Shown here: positions 39,659 to 50,307 of the stretch, one piece after another
Layout: every line of letters begins with the position of its first letter
Numbering within the stretch: the first letter of the stretch is position 1
Assembly: GCA_038002745.1 (NCBI GenBank)
Contig: JBBODD010000001.1
Coordinates: 2,356,001 to 2,420,000, forward strand
Direction: 5' to 3'
DNA length: 64,000 nt
From: Bacillus sp. FSL H8-0547
Lineage (GTDB): Bacteria > Bacillota > Bacilli > Bacillales > Bacillaceae
Made by a program: the position numbers and the translations under genes
The notes under the pieces: model-generated
The model's input: the letters and a program-made list of their open reading frames with translations, nothing else
What the model was told of the DNA's origin: nothing
Database searches by the model: none

Positions 39659-40684
39659 ATGTCGATTACTATTAAACAAATGATTGCGCACGACATGGAT
39701 TTGAAAAAAGAGAGTCCTTTATTAGCACCTGACATTATTAACTTAACAAGTGTACCTACTGTAATTTTTGATTTCTTCACAAGGCATATTCAAAACTCCT
39801 TAAATGCACGACAAATAAAAGCTTGTACATTTAATGATAGCTCTACTTATGTACAAACAAAAGTTAACGTGATAGCTAAGAATTTAACTATGACTCCTAT
39901 ATTTGTAAATGAAACTCATGAACTTACAAAAGACTTATTTTTAAAAATGAAAGCTACTTCTTCGAAAAGCAGCGGAGCTTTATTTTTCTTAATATATGAT
40001 ATTGATGGTGAAGATTATCTTGGAATTATGAAAATGGATCAAAACAACGGAATACAAATAAATAAAGTGACCTTTTCATTGGAAGTTCAAGAGAACATGT
40101 TACCTAATCCGGAAGATAAGTTACATAAATGTGCATTTATCAAATTAATATCAGATTTTAAGAACGAGAATGTACATTTACATATTTTAGATAGACAAAA
40201 AGCATCAGGGGAAGTTTCACAATTCTTTATGAATAGTTTTTTACAATCAAATGAAATATTGAATGACAAAATAATGACCAAAAGAGTTGTGGATAAGTTA
40301 CATGAAATTGCCGAAAGAATTGTTCCTAAAGAGCAGGTATTACCATTTCAGTTTTCAATAGATAGGCTATTTCAAAATGGGAAAGAAATTGATTTGGATT
40401 TGGATCTCGAAAAACTGGTTATACCATATATAAACGAAGAAAAACAGAGAGCAGATTTTATTGAAAGTTTTAAGACATCATTAAGGTCTGAATTTGAAGA
40501 CGTGAAATTTCAATTTAAAGCTGAAAAAGAACCGACAGTCATGTGTTTTAATAGTGCAGGAAAAGAAATTAAAATTGAGTTTCCAATTGAGTTTTTTGGT
40601 ACACTTGTAAAAATAGATCAAAGTACACAGGGAAAAACGATAATTACAATAGAAGATATGGAATTACTGCAAAAAACCAAATAA
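39659..40684 (+). CDS. Nucleoid-associated protein, NA37/YejK (NdpA) family
   Basis: A 341-residue protein resembling the 37-kDa nucleoid-associated family (PF04245, E. coli YejK, about 335 residues) in length and layout: LLAPDIINLTSVPTVIFDFFTRHI at the N-terminus, the GALFFLIYDIDGEDYLGIMKMD strand pair (about 105-125), and KCAFIKLISD (about 158). The family binds duplex DNA. Very AT-rich with an Asn/Lys/Ile-rich composition unlike neighbouring core genes. First gene of a tight four-gene operon ending in ATPase and HNH nuclease, so here it may recognise DNA for a defence complex. Confidence 0.7.
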   Translation: MSITIKQMIAHDMDLKKESPLLAPDIINLTSVPTVIFDFFTRHIQNSLNARQIKACTFNDSSTYVQTKVNVIAKNLTMTPIFVNETHELTKDLFLKMKATSSKSSGALFFLIYDIDGEDYLGIMKMDQNNGIQINKVTFSLEVQENMLPNPEDKLHKCAFIKLISDFKNENVHLHILDRQKASGEVSQFFMNSFLQSNEILNDKIMTKRVVDKLHEIAERIVPKEQVLPFQFSIDRLFQNGKEIDLDLDLEKLVIPYINEEKQRADFIESFKTSLRSEFEDVKFQFKAEKEPTVMCFNSAGKEIKIEFPIEFFGTLVKIDQSTQGKTIITIEDMELLQKTK

Positions 40685-40703
40685 ACCGAAAAGGAAGATC
40701 TGT

Positions 40704-42152
40704 ATGTCATATATAGATTCTTTTCTGAAAATATTAAAATATATTGGGGATACTTCTAAGGAAATTGCATACAAAGAAGATGATTGTAATGTTAAAGTGC
40801 AATTCTCTTCTTCAATGAGTACATTCATTGCGCTTACAAAAGAGCATTGGATATTAGAAGATATTAGAGCTGATGTATATAGTCTTTTCGTTAAGTATGA
40901 GCAAAGAATTGTTACCTTTTCTGAATTGACAAGTAAAAAATTCGACGTCGGAAAAGAAGCCACTTTAGTAATACATTTTAATAAAGAAAAAAATTTGTAT
41001 AAAGATAATAAAACGCTGTTAATTTTTTTTAGAATGTCACCTTTTATTGAAAAATTAAAAGAGAATAATTATGACTTTTTTCAAGTAAATAAATATCAAA
41101 AATTTATCTTCTTACCTATAAAACATAATTATTCTAATGGGATAATTAGCCTTTGCACTATTCAAACGTTTAATGAGGGTGAAAACTATTTACGTGAAAT
41201 AGAAAAAAAATTACTTAATCGATTAACAATGACAAGAGAGATTTTTAAAGATTATTACTCTTTTGAAAAATTTCCGTTGCCAAGTATATTTAAGTTTGAT
41301 GATGTTAAAGAAACAGATATTGCTAACGTGTTAAACTATAATTTAGTAATCCTAACATGTAAATATATAGCTAATAAAGAATCTGACAACACTCTTATTT
41401 TTAAAGGGTTTCAAAATATTGAACTTAAAATAGGGAATTTCTTTTCTCCAGAAAATGCAAGTGATTTTTCTTTTCTATTTGATTTAATAGCTGACAAAGA
41501 AAAATTTGTTGATAAAGTCGAAATCACACGAAATGTATTTTCATTATATTTATCTGACAATGATTCTATAGAAAAATTAGATTCAATAATAAAAAAAGTA
41601 CGTGGTACTATTGAAGACCATTTTCAGGCATACATACAAAAGCAAATTAAAGATTTTTTTGATCAAAGGAAAGATTTAGTTAAAGAAGCTTATTCTGTGG
41701 CTATAGAAGCAAAGGATGTTGCTGATAAAATCATTAACAACATTAATTTAATGTTGATAGGTTTAGTAACAGCATCTTTGACGGGAGTGTTCGCATTTTC
41801 AAAAGGAGATAAATTCATCTTTTTACTAGCTCTCGTTTTCCATACAATGTATTTTGTAATTAATTTTATAATTAATATTTTTCATCATAAAGACAAGAAA
41901 TACGATATTGAGAACTCCTTCGATAATTATGTTGCTCAATTCACTATTCTTAAGGAAAAAGAAGTGGAAAAGATAAAGAATACTTATTTAATGCCAGCGA
42001 TTAAAAGATTAAAGAACACTTTACGTTGGTACATTATCATTTCTTTAATCCTAATCATCCTAATGAGTATAGTAACATATATAGGGTTTCAAAATAATGA
42101 AAAAATGTATCAACAAGAAAAGAAACAATATTTCTTTGTAATAGAAAAATAG
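40704..42152 (+). CDS. Unknown protein with C-terminal TM segments
   Basis: A 482-residue protein I cannot assign. Residues 1-330 look soluble (mixed alpha/beta). A coiled-coil-like stretch follows (about 310-340, QIKDFFDQRKDLVKEAYSVA), then TM hairpin 1 (about 345-395), a cytoplasmic helix, and a third TM (about 450-470). It begins 19 bp after the NA37 gene. Such an architecture suits a membrane-located effector or anchor in an abortive-infection-type system, but this rests on context only. Confidence 0.75.
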   Translation: MSYIDSFLKILKYIGDTSKEIAYKEDDCNVKVQFSSSMSTFIALTKEHWILEDIRADVYSLFVKYEQRIVTFSELTSKKFDVGKEATLVIHFNKEKNLYKDNKTLLIFFRMSPFIEKLKENNYDFFQVNKYQKFIFLPIKHNYSNGIISLCTIQTFNEGENYLREIEKKLLNRLTMTREIFKDYYSFEKFPLPSIFKFDDVKETDIANVLNYNLVILTCKYIANKESDNTLIFKGFQNIELKIGNFFSPENASDFSFLFDLIADKEKFVDKVEITRNVFSLYLSDNDSIEKLDSIIKKVRGTIEDHFQAYIQKQIKDFFDQRKDLVKEAYSVAIEAKDVADKIINNINLMLIGLVTASLTGVFAFSKGDKFIFLLALVFHTMYFVINFIINIFHHKDKKYDIENSFDNYVAQFTILKEKEVEKIKNTYLMPAIKRLKNTLRWYIIISLILIILMSIVTYIGFQNNEKMYQQEKKQYFFVIEK

Positions 42153-42208
42153 AATTTTATGAAGCTTTATTAGCAGTAGTTGTGACACACTAATCTAAGG
42201 AGAATTAT

Positions 42209-43501
42209 ATGAAAAATACCTTCGTTTCAAAGATTATGATTAATAAGGCTAGGCATTTAAAAAATATTACGTTAGAGCTTTCTCGTCACGAAAGAAAACA
42301 CTTAATATTAACTGGTAAGAACGGAAGCGGTAAAACCTCTGTTCTTCAAGCTATTAGGAACAATCTTAAAGTAATTGAAGATAAAAACGTTACGAATGTA
42401 GAAAATTGGAAAGGTTTTATTTTAAATCAAAACAATATAGTTAAAGACCTAGAAAGGCAGCTTAAAGAAGAAAAAATTCCTACTGAAGAAAGAAGTAGAC
42501 TAGAACAATACATAAATAATAGTTTAAGAGATATAGATCAGATGTCCAAATCTGTTGATAAATATGAACATAGTGTTAGGGTTCATTTTAATAATCCAAG
42601 TATATTAGAGTCAATGTATGATAATGGTCAATTTATTTTGGCATACTATGATTCAAAACGAAGTTCAAATATGAACATTCCTTCTGGTATTAAAAAGATT
42701 GAGCTAAATACTACTTATAAATTTGATGAAAATCCGGGTATAAGCTTTGTTCAATATTTAGTAAATTTACGAGCACAAAAGTCTTTTGCAAGAGATGAGG
42801 GTCACCATGATGAAGTTAGGAAAATTGACAGATGGTTTAGAAAATTTGAACGCGGATTACGTGATGTTTTTGAAAAAGACATAAAACTTGAATTTGACTA
42901 TCAAAATTATAATTTTAATATAATTGAAACGGGAAAAGAGAAATATAACTTAAATACTTTGTCAGACGGATATTCGGCAGTCTTAAACATTATAACTGAT
43001 TTAATTATGAGAATGGAAAAAAGGAATTCAAAGGCGTATGACATAACAGGAGTAGTCTTAATTGATGAAATTGAAACGCATTTACATGTTAGTTTGCAAA
43101 AGAAAATACTCCCATTTTTGTCTGATTTCTTTCCGAATATCCAATTTATAATTACAACACATTCGCCATTCGTCTTAAACTCGATAGAAGACGCAATTAT
43201 ATACGATTTAGAACATCAGTTAAGATTAGAGGATTTATCTTCATTGTCTTATAGTGGAATTATAGAAGGTTACTTCAATATAGATAAGTATTCTAATATT
43301 GCTAAGGATAAATTTAAGGATTATCAACTACTTTTTGAGAAGGATAGATTAAATATGTTAAATAATGAAGAAATAGATAGAATGATGGATCTAAAAATGT
43401 ACCTTAAAGAAGTACCTGATTATTTATCTCCGGAGTTAAAGAGTAAATTTTATGAATTAGAAGCGATTAGAATTGCTGATAACATGGAAATGAAAAAATA
43501 A
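42209..43501 (+). CDS. AAA family ATPase (OLD/PtuA-like)
   Basis: A 430-residue SMC/RecF-like ATPase: Walker A LTGKNGSGKTSVL (about 31-43), a central coiled insert (70-140), the signature-like LNTLSDGYSAVL (about 250), Walker B GVVLIDEIETHLH (about 284), the H-loop IITTHSPFVLNS (about 317) and a C-terminal helical tail. This resembles PtuA of Septu and retron-associated ATPases. One base separates its stop from the HNH gene, the hallmark pairing of Septu. No TOPRIM domain is visible, so it is not a full OLD nuclease. Confidence 0.88.
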   Translation: MKNTFVSKIMINKARHLKNITLELSRHERKHLILTGKNGSGKTSVLQAIRNNLKVIEDKNVTNVENWKGFILNQNNIVKDLERQLKEEKIPTEERSRLEQYINNSLRDIDQMSKSVDKYEHSVRVHFNNPSILESMYDNGQFILAYYDSKRSSNMNIPSGIKKIELNTTYKFDENPGISFVQYLVNLRAQKSFARDEGHHDEVRKIDRWFRKFERGLRDVFEKDIKLEFDYQNYNFNIIETGKEKYNLNTLSDGYSAVLNIITDLIMRMEKRNSKAYDITGVVLIDEIETHLHVSLQKKILPFLSDFFPNIQFIITTHSPFVLNSIEDAIIYDLEHQLRLEDLSSLSYSGIIEGYFNIDKYSNIAKDKFKDYQLLFEKDRLNMLNNEEIDRMMDLKMYLKEVPDYLSPELKSKFYELEAIRIADNMEMKK

Positions 43502-43502
43502 G

Positions 43503-44201
43503 ATGATTACATTGATAAAGTCACAACCGGAACCAGATGATTTACAGAAGGAACGCGAAAAGGCCTATGGAGATTATAAAACACCAAAGGTACTAGACCA
43601 AATTAAAGAAGATTTTAAGAATAAATGTTACATTTGTGAAATGAAAAATCCTCCTGTTATTAATGTTGAACATTTTATTCCGCATAAAGACGATCATACG
43701 TTGAAATTTCAATGGGATAATTTATTTTATGCATGTGGTCATTGTAATAATATTAAACTAGCAAAATATAATAATATCTTGAATTGTACAAATTTAAAAG
43801 ATGATGTTGAGAATGTAATTAGACTTAAAATGGATCCATTCCCCGTTACAGATGTTGAAGTAATTATAAATAATTACAAATTATCTACTGATAAAAGGGT
43901 CACACAAACTGTTGAAATGTTAAATAAAGTTTATAATGGCAGTACTAATCTTAAAGAAATTGAAGCATACAATATAAAAAATCATTTACTTACCGAGATA
44001 GTTAAATTCCAAAAACTGTTAATTGAATACTACGAATTTTACTATGATAACGAAATAAAAGAAGAGATAAAAATAAGTATAGTCAGACATTTAAGTAAAG
44101 CATCTTCGTTTACTTCATTTAAATGGTGGATTGTTAAGCAAAATACAAGTTATTTAAATGAATTTGGAAGTTATATAGAAGAAAACAAAATAACCAGTTA
44201 A
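43503..44201 (+). CDS. HNH endonuclease (PtuB-like)
   Basis: A 232-residue HNH nuclease. CYIC (about 40) and CGHC (about 80) form a zinc site; VEHFIPHKDD holds the catalytic His, WDNLFYACGHCNNIK the HNH Asn region. This resembles the TIGR02646-type HNH proteins that partner AAA ATPases in Septu and retron systems. Start 1 bp after the ATPase stop. Last gene of the operon; the expected role is DNA or tRNA cleavage upon phage sensing. Confidence 0.85.
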   Translation: MITLIKSQPEPDDLQKEREKAYGDYKTPKVLDQIKEDFKNKCYICEMKNPPVINVEHFIPHKDDHTLKFQWDNLFYACGHCNNIKLAKYNNILNCTNLKDDVENVIRLKMDPFPVTDVEVIINNYKLSTDKRVTQTVEMLNKVYNGSTNLKEIEAYNIKNHLLTEIVKFQKLLIEYYEFYYDNEIKEEIKISIVRHLSKASSFTSFKWWIVKQNTSYLNEFGSYIEENKITS

Positions 44202-44347
44202 TAAGATTTTGTTTAAAGAAGAGGAAATTTTTGCATTGAATAGAAAATGATATTCAGGGTATTTTGGAATTTCTAATTTTACTCTTTTGAATAAAGTTAA
44301 ATTACTCAGTTTACAATAATACAGATTATTATTAATAAAAGATTTTT

Positions 44348-44378
44348 AAAAGAGCAGCGTAAACTGCTTTTTTTGTTT
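44348..44378 (+). terminator. Terminator of the defence-like operon
   Basis: AGAGCAG/CTGCTTT stem with a 6-nt loop and TTTTTTTG, 150 bp after the HNH gene. Confidence 0.7.
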
Positions 44379-44572
44379 GTGAAAAATTTGATGTTAGTTG
44401 CTATATAGCGAAAATAAGCTGTCTCATATTTTAGAATCTACTTAATCATCAATCGGGCCAGCTTTTTGATTAAGGCAATTAACTTGCGGAATATTCAATG
44501 ATTTGCAATATTCTCTCGAAAGTGCTGTATTGTATATAAAAGAATAGTGTAGCTTTGTCGCAAAAACGGTCG

Positions 44573-44690
44573 TTTTTGTTACATGATTAGTAGTTTTATA
44601 AAAACATCCATAAACTCAGAAAATGGATGTAACAAAAATGTGTAACAAAATAATATGTAACTATTTTGTACTCTCAGAGATTTTGTTACA
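44573..44690. repeat. Cluster of five TGTAACAAAA-type repeats
   Basis: The motif occurs at 44573-44584 (inverted), 44627-44638, 44641-44650, 44656-44661 (short) and 44681-44690 (inverted). A perfect hairpin ACATCCAT/ATGGATGT (44604-44611 with 44623-44630) is embedded. The region 44379-44572 shows nothing else. Iteron-like or a multi-site operator. Confidence 0.65.
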
Positions 44691-44706
44691 TAAAATACAT
44701 CTCACC

Positions 44707-44740
44707 AAAAAGCATGCAGATTAAACCCTGCATGCTTTTT
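44707..44740 (-). terminator. Terminator of the GH16 gene
   Basis: A 13-bp perfect stem (44707-44719 with 44728-44740) with A5 giving a minus-strand U-tract. Confidence 0.9.
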
Positions 44741-44780
44741 CACCTTCCTTTTGTGTTTTTACATTCTGCTTCCCTGCTTA

Positions 44781-47700
44781 TTATTTCACTTTCACACTCG
44801 CAGCTTTGCTCACATTTCCTGCTGCATCAGCAGCGGTGATGCGGAGGGTGGTACCTTTCTTTTGTTTGGGAATTGCAGCGTTGAACTTCCCTTTAAGGTC
44901 TGCCTGGGCGCTTCCGATGACCTTTTTGCCGACTTTAATTGTGATGGTGGCATGAGCCTCTGATTTGCCTGTGACAGATGTAGAACGGCTGACTACTTTG
45001 TCTGCTTTTGGAGCTTTAGGCGCCGTTTTATCTGTGACAATGACCGTTCTGGTGCCACTGATGTTGCCGTCTGCATCCGTTGCTGTAAGGTAAATGGCTG
45101 TTCCAGCTTTTTGTTTAGGTATCTTCACTTTGAAATTGCCTGAAGCATTTGCAGTTGCCGTATACTTTTTCTTTTTTGTTCCGATTGTCACCGTTACAAC
45201 CGAGCCTGCTTCTGCTTTTCCGGTTACTTCCTTAGAGTGATCTGAAACTTCGTTCGCTGTTGGAATCGTTGAATCAGCCGTTGCTTTTACCGTAATGCTC
45301 AGTTCCTCGCTCACATTTCCAGCTGCATCTGCTGCTGTCATTTTCAGAACGGTTCCAGCTTTTTGCTTAGGTATGGTTACCTTGTAAGAACCTTCGGAAT
45401 CCGCGGCTGCTGTATATTTATCTTGTCCACTCATAACGGTAACAGTCGAGCCTGCTTCTGCTTTTCCTGTCACTTCTGTCGATTGATCTGATACTTCACC
45501 CGCAGTAGGTTTGCCAGGAGCTGTTTTATCTTTTACTGTAATGCTCAGTTCTTCGCTCACATTTCCAGCCGCATTTGCTGCTGTAATCTTCAGCACGGTG
45601 CCTGCCGTTTGCTTAGGAATCGTGACTTTAAAGGCGCCTGAAGAGTCTGCAGCTGCCGAATATTTCTCTGTCCCGATCGTCACAGTCACCGTCGAACCGG
45701 CTTCCGCTTTTCCTGTAACTTCTGTCGATTGATCAGATACTTCATCCGCTGTCGGTGCAGGGACGGCAAACTTATGCGTATAAATCTGCTCGCTGTATTC
45801 TGCTTGTCCTCCGGCATCTAAGCCATAGGTAAACCAGTATTTAATGACATCCCCCTCTTTTACATCATTCAATGTGTAAACGGAGTAGTTATCACCGGCT
45901 TTATTCATCATGATGTTCTGCTGCGTAGTGCCATTTTTAATGTAATGAATAATGGCCCAAGGAGCATCATTCACATAAAACTCTACAGAATTTTCCTTGA
46001 TGGTTCCGACACCGTAGCCTTCTTTTTCCGGCGCTGGAGGATCAGCCGGATCTGCAGGCAGCTCTGGGATTTCATAAAGATGCACGTTATCAATCGTTAC
46101 GGTATGCTCTGCCAGTGCGTCTTGTCCATCCACTTTCCCTAATGCGAAAATAAGCTTTGCAGCAGGGTCGGTATTCTTTTCATGAGTAAATTCGATCGCA
46201 TAGGTATTTGCCTCTTCATTTACTTCAATCGTTTCCCACACATATTTGTCATAGCTGGCGCTTTCAAGAATTGCATCTATTTTTCTTCCAATGGTAGAAG
46301 ACATATCAAAAACCAGTCGGTAGGACTTTGATTTTTCTAATGAAAGGCCAAGCTGGCTGAATTGAATGCTCCAGAAGTCACTGCCCAGTGATGGGATCGT
46401 TATTTGCTTCTTTTCGCCTTCATTGCTGGAAGTTGCTCCAACATTCGACCATACTTCCCATGAAGCATTTCCATCTTTAAATGAAGGGTTTTTAATCTTG
46501 TTTGAAGCAGGATTTTTCATTTCAAGGACGACATGATCAATGGTAATGCCATGCTGGTCATAATCAGCATATTTACCTAATAAGAAATTTAATTCGACGA
46601 TTTCTTCTGCTGTTGCTTTGAATGAATAGGTATATTTTTTACTTTCCTGTGTTAAAGATAGAGTTTTCTCAAATACTCTGTTATATGCCGCGTTTTGAAC
46701 AACCAATTCCATATCCCGCGGAATTGTTGAACTGGCATCAAAGGAGACTACATACTCCTTGTCTTTAAGAAGCTGAAGTCCGGTTTGCTTGAATTGTACA
46801 GCCCATTTTTCAGCTCCCGCACCACTGGCATCAAACTTTGGAATGGTGATTTCAGCTTTACTATCCTCTGCGTTTATCTCATTGATAAAAGCATCATTGT
46901 TTTTCCAGCTCCATGCAGACCATGAAGTCAGCTTCTGGCTGAACGAACCGTTTTTTAACGGGAATAGCTGATCTGCCGGTACTTGCGGTTCAATTGCGAC
47001 AGTCACCGTGCATGCTGCTGTTTTTTGTCCATCTTCGGTTGTTGCCGTAATGGTCGCTGTTCCATTTTTCACAGCCGTTAAAACACCGCTGGCGCTAACT
47101 GTAGCCACAGTTTCGTCGCTTGAGGACCAGGTTACTTTCTTATTCGTTGCATTTGACGGTTCAACTGCCGCTGACAGAGTTGTTTTTTGCCCTGCAGCTG
47201 TTAATACAGCTTCCGTTTTATTAATTTTTACGCCTGTAACAGGAACTGGTTCTTCTTCCTTCACTTCCTGGTCATACACGCGAACATAGTCTACTTGCAT
47301 GGAAAGAGGGAAATCATCCGGTGATGGTTCTATTCCTCCGTCGAACCATCCTCCCAATGCAAGGTTCATGATGATGTAAAAGTCCTGATCAAATGGGGCA
47401 CGCGGATTCTCCCTAGCCGCTGCTGAATACCATTGTTCCTTTGTCACGCTGTAAAAAAACTTGCCGTCCACATACCAGCTGAGGATATCTTCCTCCCATA
47501 TTAAACTGTAAACATGGTAGTCTGTATCAATTCTTCCTCCGTCAGCAAAGGTTTGATCACCGGAAAGATACTTATTTAATGGCCATTCATCGCCAAAGTG
47601 GATCGCTCCGCTTGTCGATTCGGGAACACGTCCCCTTGCTTCCATGACATCTATTTCACCAGAAGAAGCCCAGCCTCCATATACATCATCATTCGGCAAC

Positions 47701-49309
47701 ATCCAAAGTGCAGGCCAGGCTCCGGTAACGGCAGGAAGCTTTGCGCTGAAATCAATTCTGCCATATTTAAACGTGAATTTATCCTGTGTCGTGATTTTTC
47801 CCGAAGAGTAGGGGGCTACACGGTTCGGATCCTGCGGGAATGTCTTCGGATCGTCGAGCGCCTTTATGTTTAATTTCCCGTCTTCTACAAAAACATTATC
47901 CTCACTGTCCGTATAATGCTGAAGTTCATTGTTGCCCCAGCCCCAAGTGCCGGGGTCATCATTCAGATAGTATCCTGTGGAATAATTCCATTTGGTTTCA
48001 TCTAGTTCAGTGCCGTTAAATTCATCGCCCCAAGTTAAATTCCAACCTGCAATTTCTGAGTTCTCAGACGTGCCGATTTGGATATCATCTAACTTTGTTT
48101 CGTCCGGGCGATAGGCATCCGGATTTCCGATGAATTTGTACTGAACATAGTTGTCTCCGATTTCTCCGCCTTTTTCTCCATTCAGCGGATAGCCAATGCG
48201 GAAATCCATGTCCTCCTGAATAGGCTGGAACCAAAGCCCAAAGATGTAATCCACCCAGTAGCCCCACTGATTGGCAGAAGACATCCGGTTGTATCCATTA
48301 GAAGAATAGCTGAATTTAGTTAAACTGGATTCCAGGATATTGACCCACTCGCCATCAATCTTCACTTCATAAACAAATTTATCAACTTCACTTTTTATAG
48401 CGGAGCCGCCGTCTATTTTAGGAATAGGCAGGCCAATTGCCCCGTTTTGATCCGCTTCAAAAGTGGATCTGCCGTCAAAATTCGTGATCTTGAAGGAGTT
48501 TCTCACAGGGACCGTAACCTTCAGCGTGTATTCAACAAACACATCAGGATTTGTTTTAGATGCCACTTTCACCTGCGTGGTTTCTTCTACCGGATTAAAC
48601 CAATAGCCGCCGGGGCCTTCCCACCAGTTTCCGAAATTCTTATCGTAGATCCATCCGCTGGCTGCATTGTTATCAATCGAAACCCAGTCACCATCCTGCT
48701 TTACAAAGAGGGCGATATCATCCTTTACATCTTTAAAGGTAGCCCCGTTGTTAAATCTCGGAAATTCAAACCCGACCCCGCCTGAAGGTGATACATCAAG
48801 TGCAGTAGCACCAGCCGGGGACATGGATGTGATCGGCTGAGGAACCGCAGGTGTAACGTTTAATGTGTACTCAACAAAAATGCCTGGATTCGTTTTGGAA
48901 GCCACTTTAACCTGCGTGGTTTCTTCTACCGGATTAAACCAATAGCCGCCCGGACCTTCCCACCAGTTTCCGAAATTAGAGTCATAAATCCATCCGCTGT
49001 CCGGATTGTTATCGATTGAAACCCACTCATTATTCTGTTTCACAAAAAGGGCAATATCATCTTTTACGTCATCGAACGCTGCCCCATTATTGAATGTTGG
49101 AAATGGAAATCCCGCACCGCCGTCAAATCCTACTTTTATAGAAGGATCGCCGACCAGAGTCATGGATGTAATAGTCTGCACAGCGGCAGTTCCGGCCTCA
49201 TTATTGCTTGTCCCTCTGCATTGCCTGTTAGTAAACCGGCATTGAATATGAGCATTTGAATGGCCAATAAAAGAATCAGGATCCGCTTTGCTTTAGGCTT
49301 TCTTGTCAT
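44781..49309 (-). CDS. Giant multidomain GH16 beta-1,3-glucanase, frameshifted after the signal peptide
   Basis: A secreted endo-beta-1,3-glucanase (laminarinase type), about 1510 codons. ATG 49309 with AAGGAG starts a signal peptide (MTRKPKAKRILILLLAIQML...). A one-base loss in an A-run near 49205 puts it out of frame with the mature protein, which runs from about 49204 to 44781. Numbered from the M at 49181: two near-identical WWEGPGGYWF modules (1-228), a related third (229-353), GH16 (about 378-640; catalytic GEIDVMEARG), Big_2 (650-735), two carbohydrate-binding CBM4/9-like modules (740-1035), a CBM56-like glucan-binding module (about 1040-1140) and four Big_6 Ig repeats (1140-1466). No sortase site. 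Either sequencing error, programmed slip, or a recent inactivation. Confidence 0.88.
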
Positions 49310-49827
49310 GTATTCATCTCCTTATTTCATTTTTTCTTCGCGTAAAACGTTTTGAATAGTTGAATGACATCTAGTCTTATAGAACTATAACCTTCACCCC
49401 ACAGTTTGTTAGCGCTCTCATTTGATTTGACCATTCTATCTTTAAATGGAGTCATTTGTTAGGGAGGGAATTTTGTATAGAGTGCAGATATTTTGTTTTC
49501 GCCTTGAAACATGAGGCAGTTTAAGAGATTTGGAGAAGATTCAGATGTTTTTTGTTTTATGGAAAGAAGGAAAGAGGGAAGTATGACCTATGATTATGTG
49601 TAACATCTAAGGATTTGTGCATGCTTAAGCAGGATCGGTTCTAACTCTTCCTTTTTTTAAAAAAGGAGAATAGCCTCTGATTATTGAAATGATAGAGAAG
49701 GTTATAAAAAGTTTGATGTTTTGGTAGCTTTAGTCGGATTTCTTACACTTACAGTCCAAGTCCATTTGTGGTGAACAAAACAGCGGTAGTATTAGTTGGA
49801 AATTTGAGAGCTGAAGGAGAGGAAATC
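49310..49827. other. Intergenic region with cre-like palindrome
   Basis: About 520 bp between divergent genes. AAAACGTTTT (49344-49353) is a perfect palindrome 35 bp upstream of the glucanase start and resembles a CcpA site core, though the outer bases differ from consensus at three positions. No gene seen; the 20 codons upstream of 49828 that stay in frame lack a ribosome site. Confidence 0.45.
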
Positions 49828-50202
49828 ATGATCTTTTTATGTATGGGCTATTTCAGCCCGCAAAAAATGAATGCACGGCCAAGAGAAGAAATTGAGGCGG
49901 TTATGAGTGAATGCCAGCCTGTAATCGAGAATTTTTATGAAAGCGGTAAGGTGCTTCTTGATGCAGGTCTTGAATCTGAAGTTAAGAGTCTTCGCCGTGT
50001 AAACGGTCAGGTTGTTGTAGCAGATGGTCCATTTAAAGAAACGGAAGATCTGATCGGCAGTGTCTTTGTTTTTGAAGCAGAAAGTATGGATGAAGCAATT
50101 AAACTGGCCTCTCTTCATCCAACAACGCAAATCAGCCGAGGAGAAGAATTCGGCTGGCGGATTGAAGTCCGACCTGTTCATTTCTTTAAGAATGAAAAAT
50201 GA
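49828..50202 (+). CDS. YCII-related (DGPF domain) protein
   Basis: A 124-residue protein of the YCII/DGPF family: the DGPF motif in VVVADGPFKETEDLIGSVFVFE (about 72-93) and the later DEAIKLASLHPT. The fold is a dimeric ferredoxin-like barrel, and members often sit next to ECF sigma genes. Function unknown; no partner here. ATG 49828 follows AGGAGAGG. Confidence 0.82.
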   Translation: MIFLCMGYFSPQKMNARPREEIEAVMSECQPVIENFYESGKVLLDAGLESEVKSLRRVNGQVVVADGPFKETEDLIGSVFVFEAESMDEAIKLASLHPTTQISRGEEFGWRIEVRPVHFFKNEK

Positions 50203-50275
50203 GCTGCCTTGATAAAGTGTAACTGGTGATCAGAATGAATCTCCCACTGCCGGAACTCCAATGGAATAAAAGAAA

Positions 50276-50303
50276 GGGAACTCCAATTTCCGGTGGAGTT
50301 CCC
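50276..50303. terminator. Bidirectional terminator
   Basis: GGGAACTCCA (50276-50285) pairs with TGGAGTTCCC (50294-50303), followed by ATTTTTA; serves convergent genes. Confidence 0.85.
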
Positions 50304-50307
50304 ATTT

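Noticed and set aside
42209-44201. Retron system
   Set aside because: The ATPase/HNH pair resembles retron accessory genes, but no reverse transcriptase or msr-msd-like locus is present nearby.
49768-49827. Longer N-terminus for the YCII protein
   Set aside because: The ribosome site AGGAGAGG lies just before 49828, and the extension has no homology to the family.
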